A stretch of DNA of 26,526 bases from a virus: the IMG/VR virus record IMGVR_UViG_3300002180_000057, positions 1 through 26,526 of that record; one strand, written 5' to 3'. This document shows positions 1-8,187 of the stretch, piece by piece (position 1 is the first letter of the stretch; every line of letters begins with the position of its first letter). The position numbers were made by a program, and so were the translations under genes. Below the pieces are notes generated by a model. That model was not told where the DNA came from and searched no databases. It worked only from the letters and a program-made list of their open reading frames with translations.

Positions 1-248
1 ATCTGGTTTCTAGCGAGGTTGAGCTTAGTTAGAGTGCTATTACCCGCCAAGCCCTGTCCCAAAGAGGCTGCGCCTGCATCGCCTATCTGGTTATTATAGA
101 GGTCGAGCGTAATAACAGTATTATTGCCTCTCAAAGCATTTGCCAATCTGCTCACAGCAGCAGCATCTATATTCTTGCTTGAAATTATAATTCTGGTATA
201 GCTATTTGGGCTTGCTATAAATTGTTCTATGCTGGTTGCATCTGCCAT
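1..248 (-). CDS. Leucine-rich-repeat protein, N-terminal part (cut by window edge)
   Basis: The frame opens with an ATG at 246-248 and stays open for 82 codons to the window edge, so only the N-terminus is seen. After about 20 residues it reads as ribonuclease-inhibitor-type leucine-rich repeats: a strand LxxN segment (VITLDLYNNQIG), a helix (DAGAASLGQGLAG), then the next strand (LTKLNLARNQI). Such repeats form a curved protein-binding surface. In intracellular bacteria LRR proteins are often secreted effectors, but no signal peptide is visible here and the secretion route is unknown. A GGAG about 11 bases upstream supports this start. It follows the lysis genes on the same strand, a usual place for phage cargo genes. 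The family call is good; the role as host-interaction cargo is inference, and a tail-fibre role is an alternative. Confidence 0.75.
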   Translation of the reverse strand, partial: MADATSIEQFIASPNSYTRIIISSKNIDAAAVSRLANALRGNNTVITLDLYNNQIGDAGAASLGQGLAGNSTLTKLNLARNQ

Positions 249-430
249 ATTCACTACTCCACTTGCAATGATTTATTAATATCGATGAACTTGATAAATA
301 TTTAAGATCAAATGCCAAGCAAACGATATCAGGGAAATTCACCTAAGGGCTTACCTAGGTACTACTTAAAAGGTGAGTGTTCTAACTATAGTTAAAGCTG
401 GGTAATGAAAGGGTAAAGATAAGTATTTAT
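249..430. other. Intergenic region before the LRR gene, with small dyads
   Basis: No gene is seen in these 182 bases. They hold a perfect 12-bp palindrome at 383-394 (TAACTATAGTTA) and a 6-bp AT-rich stem at 417-422/427-432 that begins at the stop codon of the DUF1064 gene. They also hold overlapping inverted sequences around 342-360 (CCTAAG...CCTAGG). The spacing separates the LRR gene from the lysis cassette and leaves room for a promoter of its own. The best minus-strand candidate, a TTGGCA followed 16 bases later by TATCAA, is weak. Confidence 0.4.
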
Positions 431-742
431 CTAAACCTGATTAATTTTTACGTTATATTTAAGTTCGGCAAGATTTTTATTGTTGACCAAATGTAAGCTT
501 AAAGGTAGTTTGACGTCTTCAAAACTGACTGTATCATCTGCCCAGACAACGAGAAAGTCGCAGATGTAGGTACCGCTGCGTCCGAGGTCAAATGGGACTT
601 TGCGCAGGAAATATTTAACCTCGCCATCAAGTTTGCGTTTTCTCAAGTGCATATAGTAGCCAGCTTCCTTTTTGGAGGAGAATTTTATATTGTCAATGTT
701 CATACTTCTGGCGTTATATTTATGTCTTGCCATTGTTACCAT
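431..742 (-). CDS. DUF1064-like phage nuclease-fold protein
   Basis: A 103-residue protein matching the DUF1064 pattern of small phage proteins with a PD-(D/E)XK-type nuclease fold: an N-terminal KYNA, then FSSKKEA (Glu26), GEVKYF, a YICDF strand (Asp62) and FEDVK (Asp76, Lys78). These acidic and lysine residues correspond to the family's putative active site, so it may act as a structure-specific DNA endonuclease during packaging or replication; activity is inferred. The sequence after EDVK is short and diverged (EDVKLP rather than the common EDVKG). Start choice is uncertain: ATG at 740-742 or the in-frame ATG at 731-733, which gives the more typical MARHKYNA; neither has a clear Shine-Dalgarno. 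It lies five bases after the endolysin stop and is probably co-transcribed with it. Confidence 0.75.
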   Translation of the reverse strand: MVTMARHKYNARSMNIDNIKFSSKKEAGYYMHLRKRKLDGEVKYFLRKVPFDLGRSGTYICDFLVVWADDTVSFEDVKLPLSLHLVNNKNLAELKYNVKINQV

Positions 743-747
743 TCATT

Positions 748-1386
748 TTACACGATTCTTGCTTTTAATTTTCTAAAAGATGAGCGAACATTGGTTACTA
801 CCCATATTATAGGTACTATTACGGAAGTTGCGGAAATAGCAGTAGTATCCACAGGCTTATTATCCTGTTGCTCTATTTGCCTTGGTGAATATTGCGGGCT
901 TCCTTGATTACTTTCTTTTACATTTGAAATGTTGTCAATGTCAGCTAAAAACAAATTTCTCTCTGCTGTGCGTCTTGCCTCAAGCCCTTTTAGTCTGATA
1001 CCTCTTGCATATACCCATTTAATTAGCTCATTGGCAGCTAGTATATATTCATGCCTGTTTAATTTCTGGCGTAATACCGAAGCTTGGAAAGCTCCAGCCC
1101 CCAGATTAAAGATAAACGATATTAAAGCTGCTTCCTGAGTAGCTGATAGCGGCACATGACAATATCTGTGAAGCGCATATTGTGCTATTTTGATATCTTC
1201 TGCCAGTAACATCTCAGCCTGTTCTTTCGTGATACAATCCGTTATTTCTTCATTCTTTCTAATCACATGACCATAGCCTATAGTTGTCATACCGCCGGAA
1301 CATTTATATTTGACAAGGCTTAGACCTTCAAAGCTCTTGATTAACTCCGCAGCTATTTCTATGCTATCTTCAACCATTGTAACCAT
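748..1386 (-). CDS. Endolysin, GH24 phage lysozyme with C-terminal hydrophobic segment
   Basis: Residues 8-150 match phage lysozyme (glycoside hydrolase 24), which cleaves the glycan strand of peptidoglycan at lysis. Glu20, Cys29 and Thr35 fall exactly on the E-8aa-D/C-5aa-T catalytic pattern, followed by IGYGH; the middle position is Cys, a known variant of the Asp in T4 lysozyme. Later family signatures are present (ALISFIFNLGAGAFQASVLRQKLN and the GLEARRTAERNLF end). After the enzyme domain come a Gln/Pro/Ser-rich linker (about 155-180), a hydrophobic stretch (about 183-200) and a basic tail (RSSFRKLKARIV). That is a possible C-terminal membrane anchor, unusual because SAR endolysins carry their segment at the N-terminus. 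No N-terminal signal is seen. It follows the putative holin. Start is ATG 1384-1386 or the in-frame ATG at 1375-1377. Confidence 0.93.
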   Translation of the reverse strand: MVTMVEDSIEIAAELIKSFEGLSLVKYKCSGGMTTIGYGHVIRKNEEITDCITKEQAEMLLAEDIKIAQYALHRYCHVPLSATQEAALISFIFNLGAGAFQASVLRQKLNRHEYILAANELIKWVYARGIRLKGLEARRTAERNLFLADIDNISNVKESNQGSPQYSPRQIEQQDNKPVDTTAISATSVIVPIIWVVTNVRSSFRKLKARIV

Positions 1387-1434
1387 TAATTATTACTATT
1401 TATAACTCTCAAAACTAACTAACTATCTACCTTA

Positions 1435-1875
1435 CTAAACATGCATCCTATATCTGCCAAAAGCTCTCTGACCAAACCAGAAGCCGATAACTGCGCAGAA
1501 TATAGCCTGATCTTCTTCGCTCCATACTGGCAGGGAAACGTTGCCTTGATTGTAACTAACAAATACCATTAACTTGAATATTATATAAAGCAGAAAGAAT
1601 GAATAGGTAATAGTCGGACGCACAAGGGCAGAAAGATTATCTACCCATTTTATGCCCGTTGGTTTGGCGTAATTATATAAATATCTACTTTCTTCCGTTT
1701 CAGCCCTTATATATACTTCTTCAAGCTGCCTATTCTGGCCTGATTTCATCGCTTCAATCTGCAACTCTATAAGTTTCAATTCATGTTCCTTGTCTTTTCT
1801 GTCTTTAAGCAGGTTAAAAAGCTCAGGAATAAAGGAACTGATAAATCCCGCCAAACTGCCAAATAATGCTAGCAT
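1435..1875 (-). CDS. Putative holin / three-segment membrane protein
   Basis: A 146-residue protein with three hydrophobic stretches, about 1-23, 87-107 and 123-140. The first two are separated by a charged, probably helical stretch (KDRKDKEHELKLIELQIEAMK) and a conserved-looking YAKPTGIKWVDNLSALVRPTITY motif; FGQRAFGR lies at the end. This arrangement resembles holin-like proteins found next to endolysins in alphaproteobacterial podoviruses and gene-transfer agents (three-TM holins). A holin makes lesions in the inner membrane that time lysis. The gene lies immediately before the GH24 endolysin on the same strand, which is the main support. I do not recognise a precise family, so an unrelated membrane protein remains possible. 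Its ATG has no strong Shine-Dalgarno but is preceded by a TTAATGGTTA leader that recurs before the endolysin. Confidence 0.6.
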   Translation of the reverse strand: MLALFGSLAGFISSFIPELFNLLKDRKDKEHELKLIELQIEAMKSGQNRQLEEVYIRAETEESRYLYNYAKPTGIKWVDNLSALVRPTITYSFFLLYIIFKLMVFVSYNQGNVSLPVWSEEDQAIFCAVIGFWFGQRAFGRYRMHV

Positions 1876-1888
1876 ATTCAGATAACCA

Positions 1889-2818
1889 TTAATTAATTGT
1901 TAAATGAATCGGTTTGGCAAAACTCAGCACCCCCGCAGCACCAAAATCAATAGACTGTGAATATATACCTGGAGCTTGCTGTGATCCGGTAAGTTGCATA
2001 GTATACATTTGATCGTTATTGGCATTCTGCAACTGATTCTGCAAATTGTTCCTCTGTGTGGTCAAACTGTTAACTTGTGCATTTAAATTACCAAGCTGAC
2101 TACTAAAACTATTAATCTGTGTTTGCCTTTGGTTAGTTTGAGTAGTTAGATTATTTATCTGAGTCTGTTGTTGGGTAGATTGAGTATTTAAACTACTCAA
2201 CTGCAAACCAAGATCATCAACTAAATTCTGTCTTTGATTTAACAATAACTCATTTTCATTAATTACATTGTTGGCCTTGAGTAAATCATGTTCAAGCGAT
2301 TCTATTTTTTCAAATAATTCTACTGTCTGGCCACCAAATGACATTTCAGATAGACTAAGCTCACTTATAGAAACATCATCATCCTGTAAATTATCAGAAT
2401 CAGCATTGTCTGCATTACTGTTATCTACATACACAGTATATTTTAAAGCTCTTGTTGTTGTTGATATCTTGCTGATAATAGCCCGTAAAGCTTCTGTGCC
2501 TGCCGGATTATCCAAATTCCATGGCAATATGACATATTGTCTTTCTACCATCTCATCACCCGTAACCTTTGTAAATGGCAACTGCCCGCCAAACATAAAG
2601 CTAAGTGATTCCTTTGCGATAGTTACTATTTCACTAGTATTTTTTCCAAAAATCTCTAATTCTGCCCTGTCTACAGTTTGCGGAGTAATATTTTTCTTAA
2701 ATAGAAATTTGACTATATTCTTGATCTGGTCGTCATCTTTAGAATGCACTTTTTTTAATATTCTTTTAAGCTTCTGTACCTTGAATATGTTGTTAAATTT
2801 AATCGTAAACTTTTTCAT
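1889..2818 (-). CDS. Coiled-coil protein of unknown function
   Basis: I do not recognise a family. The 309-residue product has a very basic N-terminus (about 1-42, Lys-rich) and a probably folded domain (about 43-130, ending ALKYTVYVD). An acidic stretch follows (132-150, NADNADSDNLQDDD), then a long Asn/Gln/Thr-rich coiled coil (about 165-266) with near-repeats such as QQTQIN/RQTQIN and NLNAQVN/NLQNQLQN, and a short tail ending LTIN. No signal peptide or membrane segment is apparent. It lies between the last ejection-protein gene and the holin gene, and 154 bases with a strong hairpin precede it, so it may be transcribed separately from the virion genes. A tail fibre or spike component, or a cargo effector, are both possible; the sequence does not decide. 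Confidence 0.7.
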   Translation of the reverse strand: MKKFTIKFNNIFKVQKLKRILKKVHSKDDDQIKNIVKFLFKKNITPQTVDRAELEIFGKNTSEIVTIAKESLSFMFGGQLPFTKVTGDEMVERQYVILPWNLDNPAGTEALRAIISKISTTTRALKYTVYVDNSNADNADSDNLQDDDVSISELSLSEMSFGGQTVELFEKIESLEHDLLKANNVINENELLLNQRQNLVDDLGLQLSSLNTQSTQQQTQINNLTTQTNQRQTQINSFSSQLGNLNAQVNSLTTQRNNLQNQLQNANNDQMYTMQLTGSQQAPGIYSQSIDFGAAGVLSFAKPIHLTIN

Positions 2819-2972
2819 CTTATTTTGCTTCTTTTATCTCTTGTTAAAACACCTGTAAAGCCTTTCATATAAAGGCTTCCACATAGCTCCATTCTACCAT
2901 AAAAGAGCATGTTTTAAAAGGGTTTTAAGAAGGATTTCGGCTTATTTTTATTCTTTTTTTAGGTTTTTATTA
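2819..2972 (-). promoter_or_regulatory. Leader region with 8-bp stem-loop and weak promoter candidate
   Basis: This gap has no gene. A perfect inverted repeat, AAGCCTTT at 2858-2865 and AAAGGCTT at 2871-2878 with a 5-base loop, lies about 40 bases before the start of the coiled-coil gene. No immediate T-run follows it on the minus strand, so it is not a classic terminator and may be a leader hairpin. Upstream in the minus-strand direction is a TAGAAT that could be a -10 element, without a convincing -35. Function is inferred only from position. Confidence 0.4.
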
Positions 2973-5900
2973 TCACTTTTCCAACAATGTAATAGCAGGT
3001 AGCAGGTAAAAAAGATTACGCCCTGGGATGTTATTGGTACGCAGTTTCAAAGCTTCTTCTCTAGCCTTGGTCATTTTGCCCTCTTTAGCTTTAGCAATGA
3101 TTGAGGCAATGGAGTTAATATCGCTAATTACCGCACCTTGTGCTTCGGCCATGAACGTTCTGCCGTACCTGTCATATTCATTAAAGATAAAATCACCAAA
3201 GATGCCAAGCCCGCCGCCTTTAATTACTGCCGCAGTCCAAACTTTCGAGTCTTCGGGGTCTGGCATATCCTGCAACCGCAATAATGATCCCGAACACATT
3301 GACAAGTAACCAAATACAGTAGAGCCTATGAGTAGCTGGGTCATGGCAGCTATCGTACCCGGGGTGGCGAGGGATTGCTTTAAATCCTCGGTAAATATTC
3401 CAGTCCTTTTAATAGTCGGTATTCTCTCTAATGTCGCAGCATTCAAAGGCCGCATCACGTAGGCAATTGGAAAAGTCTTGAACTGCATGAAAAAGCGTGC
3501 AAACTCACCAACTCCGGTGCCGCCTTTAGTTCCCCACAGCGCAAGGGCGTTTTCTGCTGCGTGCGGGGTAGAAATGGAAGTATCTACCCGATCAAGCAAA
3601 TATCTTCTTAAATTATTGCCAAGATCATCGGCAATCCTTGCCTGATTACTGGCTCTCGTTGTATTTGCAATATTATCTTTTGCAGTTGCCATAAGGCTGG
3701 AATCAGGAATTAAATAATAATTGCCATTAATTCTTTTTTTAAAGTTTTTGTATAGATGCCAGTTAGTCTCATCAATGGAATAACGGGATAATTGTTGCTG
3801 CAATAATTGCGGCAGTTCCTTAAATGGAGTATTAACTTTGGAGGCCAGATTTCTTGAGAGAATTAAACCAAGTGTAGACTTAAATGAGCTATCCCACCAA
3901 TCCATACAATTAAGCTTAAAAAATATACCTGTCATTTTACTTAAAGCCCCAAGAGACGGAGAATCCACTTGCAAGCGATTATAAGCAAAACCAAACATCG
4001 ATTCCGATGCTATACCTAAATTTCTTGCAAACTCTTTGCCTTCTTTTGATGACATTCCCTTTAGCAGATCACTAATCACGTGCCTGTAACTTTGCAAAAT
4101 CGGTTTTCCCTGATTAGATAATTCCCCTGCCCAACTAGCAATATCAGGAAATGACGCGGTTACCACCGAGCCAAGAGATGCCATTGTCTTTAGACCTCTT
4201 GTCCATTGCCCGACTGCTGCCCAAAACGGACTGCCTGCCATATCCATACCATGCATAAAATTAAATATATTATCGAGCTTGTTGCCTCTTAAATACTGAA
4301 TGTCACTAAGCGCATACTTGTTACCGCTTGCTGCTTTTTCCTTTAAACTGTCTATAACAGTATTTTTTAAAGCCATAAAGTTACTTTGTGGATTATCACC
4401 GAGCATATCAAGCATAGCTATAGATTTAGCAAGTGATTGCAGATTAACTAATATCGCATCAGATAGATTCTTGTATTGTCCGCATTCTTCGTTATATTGC
4501 ATCCAGTGATCGGCCGACTTAAAATGCAGTTTCCTCTGGGCAGATACTGATTTAGACAAATTATAACCTGAATGATCAGAAATACCATTGCCGGAATGAA
4601 TACCCGTTGCCAGCGAGTTATAGATTTCCTGCAAGTTAATACCGTCAAGGGTAGTAGCAGAAGCAAGCGGCGTTTTATCTAAATCCAGCAACGGCAGGAT
4701 AAAATCCCTCCACCCTGCGTAACCCATATTTCTTATGGCTCTGCTTGAGTGCATCTGCCTTGTGATATAGCCGTCAAGTGGGGTGATATGCGCTCCGGCT
4801 CTGTTTGCTCGCATCAAGGCTATACCTTGCCATTTATGCACGATCTGCGCTATCTTGGCAGCTACCTTGCTTCCGGTATAGCCAACAACATGCTCCTTGG
4901 TACTTAAATTAGCCAGTTCCCTTGCAATATCAGCCTGATAAGGTGATGATCCCAAATATTTTGACTTGAACGCATAAACAAGATCAGACTTACCAAGACT
5001 AGTCTTACCAAGGCTCGCCTTTTCAAGATCATTCATAAGACCGCAAAGCAGTTCTTTTGATATCGTTTGCCCCCGAAGCTCCGTTTGTCGCAAATATTCC
5101 TTAAAGCCGATCTTTTTACTTCTGTGTTTTGCGATAAATTCTTCTGCACTCTGAATAGGACTTTTCTGTTTTTCGGTTTCTAAAGTTTCTGCAATCTCCA
5201 ACAATTCAGGATTTCTGCCAGTTTCATATATAGATTGCGCTTCGTGTGGCACATCAAGATCAATATGCATTCCTGCGTCTAGCTGCTTTCTCGCTATGTA
5301 TAACTCTTCTAACTTGCCCTTTAATTTACCAGCCCCATAGCCGGCAACATTAACCATACCGCTAAAAGTTGCAGATACTCCGATATTTTCTATGGAATCC
5401 TCTAATGTATAAGGTCGTTGCTCCAAACCTCTTGAGTAAGCAATTACTGGCTCAAACCCTGCCTGAAACACTGCTCCGGCCGTTGCCCCTTTAGCTGCTA
5501 CTCCCTTTAATTTTCCGTATTTATTTGCAAATTGTACCCACCGAGCCTGACCGCCAATCGGTACGAATGAGAGGGCAATGTTAGTCGGTGAGGCGAACGA
5601 TGATAAAACGGCAGCCCCGAATGATCCGGCCGCTTCAATTAAACCGCCTTCGCCTTTTGATATGATATATTCATTGATTTCACGCTGTTTCTTACGCTCA
5701 AGCAGATATGTGACAAGTTCCTTGGTCATGTTCGGGTCATATTCAAGACCAGACTCGCCGTAATGTTCGTCAAACTCTTCTTGCGTTATTTTCTCCTGGT
5801 TAAATTGCTTCTCATATTCAATCTGTCCAATATTCCAAAGTAGCATTTCAGGATTATCAAGCAGAGCCTCACGTCCAACAGCCCGCCAAACATCGGTCTT

Positions 5901-5984
5901 TGTACTACCCAAATTATCAAAGACACTACGGGTGCTTATATCTTGATCAATAAAGGGTTCTGATTCATTCCATAAAAACGACAT
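2973..5984 (-). CDS. Large internal virion (DNA-ejection) protein, T7 gp16-like position
   Basis: A 1003-residue protein in the position of the largest ejection protein of T7-like podoviruses. An N-terminal charged region (1-110) is followed by a Gly/Ala-rich hydrophobic region (about 112-205, GEGGLIEAAGSFGAAVLSSFASPTNIALSF) that could insert into membrane. The long helical middle and the C-terminal block (FARFFMQFKTFPIAYVMRP and later KGGGLGIFGDFIFNEYDRYGR, ending NNIPGRNLFYLLPAI) resemble large internal proteins of many podoviral prophages. I see no lytic transglycosylase motif, unlike T7 gp16. Ejection proteins are packed in the head and form a channel across the envelope. It starts two bases after the stop of the preceding gene, consistent with coupling. 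Codons near residues 320-335 (KASLGKTSLGKSDL) form a 15-bp palindromic array. Confidence 0.75.
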   Translation of the reverse strand: MSFLWNESEPFIDQDISTRSVFDNLGSTKTDVWRAVGREALLDNPEMLLWNIGQIEYEKQFNQEKITQEEFDEHYGESGLEYDPNMTKELVTYLLERKKQREINEYIISKGEGGLIEAAGSFGAAVLSSFASPTNIALSFVPIGGQARWVQFANKYGKLKGVAAKGATAGAVFQAGFEPVIAYSRGLEQRPYTLEDSIENIGVSATFSGMVNVAGYGAGKLKGKLEELYIARKQLDAGMHIDLDVPHEAQSIYETGRNPELLEIAETLETEKQKSPIQSAEEFIAKHRSKKIGFKEYLRQTELRGQTISKELLCGLMNDLEKASLGKTSLGKSDLVYAFKSKYLGSSPYQADIARELANLSTKEHVVGYTGSKVAAKIAQIVHKWQGIALMRANRAGAHITPLDGYITRQMHSSRAIRNMGYAGWRDFILPLLDLDKTPLASATTLDGINLQEIYNSLATGIHSGNGISDHSGYNLSKSVSAQRKLHFKSADHWMQYNEECGQYKNLSDAILVNLQSLAKSIAMLDMLGDNPQSNFMALKNTVIDSLKEKAASGNKYALSDIQYLRGNKLDNIFNFMHGMDMAGSPFWAAVGQWTRGLKTMASLGSVVTASFPDIASWAGELSNQGKPILQSYRHVISDLLKGMSSKEGKEFARNLGIASESMFGFAYNRLQVDSPSLGALSKMTGIFFKLNCMDWWDSSFKSTLGLILSRNLASKVNTPFKELPQLLQQQLSRYSIDETNWHLYKNFKKRINGNYYLIPDSSLMATAKDNIANTTRASNQARIADDLGNNLRRYLLDRVDTSISTPHAAENALALWGTKGGTGVGEFARFFMQFKTFPIAYVMRPLNAATLERIPTIKRTGIFTEDLKQSLATPGTIAAMTQLLIGSTVFGYLSMCSGSLLRLQDMPDPEDSKVWTAAVIKGGGLGIFGDFIFNEYDRYGRTFMAEAQGAVISDINSIASIIAKAKEGKMTKAREEALKLRTNNIPGRNLFYLLPAITLLEK
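4981..5025. repeat. 15-bp palindromic array in the large ejection protein gene
   Basis: Three successive 15-mers begin at 4981, 4996 and 5011, each starting AGA/AGG and ending CCA or TCA. The central unit contains the perfect 12-bp palindrome AAGACTAGTCTT (4995-5006). The next contains AAGGC-TC-GCCTT (5010-5021), a compensated version with two unpaired central bases. On the coding strand they encode EKASL-GKTSL-GKSDL. The palindrome is retained while both arms change together. Confidence 0.75.
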
Positions 5985-5986
5985 AA

Positions 5987-8143
5987 TTATCTACCTGAAT
6001 ATTCCAAATTAATCACTTCCATTAACTCATCATTCATCCTTATTTGCCTCTCTTGCTGTGTTTCCGGTTCATTTAAATCAATCAGATTAAACATAAGTTT
6101 TTGCTGCTCATTTACCATTAATGACTGATAGCCGCCATCTGCCATCTGATAGGCATAATATATCTGCTTCCGGTCAGGACTTAAAAACCAGCGACCATCT
6201 TTTAATACAGATTGTATTTTCTCTGTGGAATGTTCTTCCATATAATCTATGCCGAAACTGCTTTGCATATCGCACGCAATATCTCCCTTGATTATCAATC
6301 TTTGCAAATTAACCAGCGAGCTAGCGATATATTCTGATTCCAGTTGATGTATCTGCCCATCCGTAATTATTTCCTTTGGTATTTGCAAGCCTGTCAATGG
6401 CTGCATATAACAATCCTCTATCATTTGCTGTGTTGCTTTTTTCACCGCCTTGTCAAGTTTCATGCCATGACTTAATTGATAGAATTTAGCTAGCTGCCTG
6501 ATTCCTTGCTGCATTAGTTCACTATTTGCGATATTATATGGTTGCTGAAAATTAGTATCCTCCCTCCATTCTTTAAATGTCGTATTGTTGTTTATCTCTT
6601 CTTCCAACTCTCTCTTTTCCGCTGATGTGCTTGAGCTAAATAATTGCTTTTGAACAGGTATTATTTGCGCAAATACATTGGCTAAATCTCGCCTTGTCCT
6701 GTTATTACTACCCGTATATAAATGATTTTCTGCGTAAAAATGTATTGGAATATTATGTTTTAAATCACTGGTAACCTCACTTAGCAACTCTAATCCTGTT
6801 TGATAGCTACTATCTCGATAGCCACTATCTTGATAGTCAGAGCTTTCCTCACCAATAGCCATTATGGAATCCAGTTGTTTCTTTATCTCATTTGCGTCTG
6901 TACCTTGTAGCTTTCTAATATATTCATCCCGTTGCGCATTCGTCAGTAATCTCTGTAAGTGAGATGGTATTCCCTTTTTCTCCTGCAATTGCTTTACAAA
7001 TAATAATCTTTGCGCAAATGGCAAGTCTTGTGGTATATCCTCGGCAAATAACTCCTCAACAAATCTTGCTGCATCAGTAAAAGCCAGCTTTACATGCTCG
7101 TTAAATTGCTTGACTAGTATGTGATGTATTTTTTCTTTTTCTGCGTAATCTCTATCCCCACTCTTGGGGGCTATTTCTGCAAGTATTTCCATGCCACCGG
7201 ATAAAGGCGCATGTTTTAACTGATCTGATATAAGATGAGCCTTATTGTACAACTTTTCTTTCTGCATCATATCAAGATATGCAGTATCATCTTCGTCAAA
7301 TGCACTTGCTGCCAATTCACCAAATCCATCTATACCTTTGCCGCCTTTTAAAATACCGGCAAAATGACTATGTGCCAGAGATTTAACCTGATTTTGTAGC
7401 ATTACCTGCTTTGATTTAAGCAGAGTCTGAGCTTGCCTCTCAAGCTTTATTCTTATATTAAGCGGCAAATCATTCTTTAAATCTTCACTGTTTAAAAACT
7501 CCTGTGGTGATTGCTTTATAATGCCAAGGGCTGCACTTTCAGCCAGTTTCTCCTTTGATGCTTTCAGGAACTGATCTTTTTTATCCGGCATTAGCGGCAA
7601 AGCATCTAATGAAACAGCTAATTGACTAATATGCTCATCATAAAGCTCAGGATTATCATAAGTTGCCTTGGATAGTTTTTCAGCAGAATCTATCAGCATG
7701 GAATGACGTTTGCTATCAATTAGGGATATTTCAAGCTGATTGATTTTATCTGCAAGTCCTGTTCGGTAACTACCTATTTTGTCACTTAACAACTTTCCGG
7801 TATAAGGATTTTTACTTCTGCTTAAATAGTCCTTTGTCCGCTCGTCATACTTATTGAGTGCATATTGCAAGAATGCTTTATTATTTTTAGCAAAGCCACT
7901 AGTGGCGAAGTCATCATGCAGTTCGTCAAACTTTAAACGAACTCCAAGTCCTCCGGTTTTTGTATCCGTACTAACTTCAATATGGTTTTGTGATTCATGC
8001 AGGCTTTTGCTCGTATCAGTAATAAAATCCGACCAGAGCAGGGGAATTTCAGCCGCAGCATCTTTTTTCAGCTTTAAATCATGGTAATATTTTGCCGCCT
8101 CGTTTATCTGTCCTGTAACTCCGGCGATTGCCTGCCATTTCAT
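5987..8143 (-). CDS. Internal virion protein, T7 gp15-like position
   Basis: A 718-residue, largely helical and charged protein with no membrane segment. It lies between the small gp14-like protein and the large ejection protein, the place of the middle internal core protein in T7-like phages. Its N-terminal half (KWQAIAGVTGQINEAAKYY, the FDELHDDFATSGF region and AEKLSKATYDNPELYDEHISQL) resembles internal proteins of other podoviral prophages, though I name no exact family. The role in forming the ejection conduit is inferred from gene order. An AAGGAT about 9 bases before the ATG is a good ribosome-binding site. Two features stand out: a 15-bp palindromic array encoding DYQDSGYRDSSYQ (about residues 434-447), and a perfect palindrome at 7895-7906 encoding ATSG. 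Confidence 0.7.
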   Translation of the reverse strand: MKWQAIAGVTGQINEAAKYYHDLKLKKDAAAEIPLLWSDFITDTSKSLHESQNHIEVSTDTKTGGLGVRLKFDELHDDFATSGFAKNNKAFLQYALNKYDERTKDYLSRSKNPYTGKLLSDKIGSYRTGLADKINQLEISLIDSKRHSMLIDSAEKLSKATYDNPELYDEHISQLAVSLDALPLMPDKKDQFLKASKEKLAESAALGIIKQSPQEFLNSEDLKNDLPLNIRIKLERQAQTLLKSKQVMLQNQVKSLAHSHFAGILKGGKGIDGFGELAASAFDEDDTAYLDMMQKEKLYNKAHLISDQLKHAPLSGGMEILAEIAPKSGDRDYAEKEKIHHILVKQFNEHVKLAFTDAARFVEELFAEDIPQDLPFAQRLLFVKQLQEKKGIPSHLQRLLTNAQRDEYIRKLQGTDANEIKKQLDSIMAIGEESSDYQDSGYRDSSYQTGLELLSEVTSDLKHNIPIHFYAENHLYTGSNNRTRRDLANVFAQIIPVQKQLFSSSTSAEKRELEEEINNNTTFKEWREDTNFQQPYNIANSELMQQGIRQLAKFYQLSHGMKLDKAVKKATQQMIEDCYMQPLTGLQIPKEIITDGQIHQLESEYIASSLVNLQRLIIKGDIACDMQSSFGIDYMEEHSTEKIQSVLKDGRWFLSPDRKQIYYAYQMADGGYQSLMVNEQQKLMFNLIDLNEPETQQERQIRMNDELMEVINLEYSGR
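6802..6846. repeat. 15-bp palindromic array in the gp15-like gene
   Basis: Three 15-mers begin at 6802, 6817 and 6832, each starting GATAG. The first two carry the arms GATAG/CTATC around the three-base centres CTA and CCA; the third keeps only the left half. They encode DYQ-DSGYR-DSSYQ on the minus strand. The period and in-frame position match the arrays in five other genes, although the centre is one base longer. Confidence 0.7.
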
Positions 8144-8187
8144 TGTTTCTTATCCTTATTATTTCCTTAATTATTCTCCCATCAAGA

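Noticed and set aside
7156-7169. CCCCA-CTCT-TGGGG as a further member of the micro-palindrome family
   Set aside because: The arms pair, but the four-base centre does not fit the RCNNGY core, so it was left out of the family.
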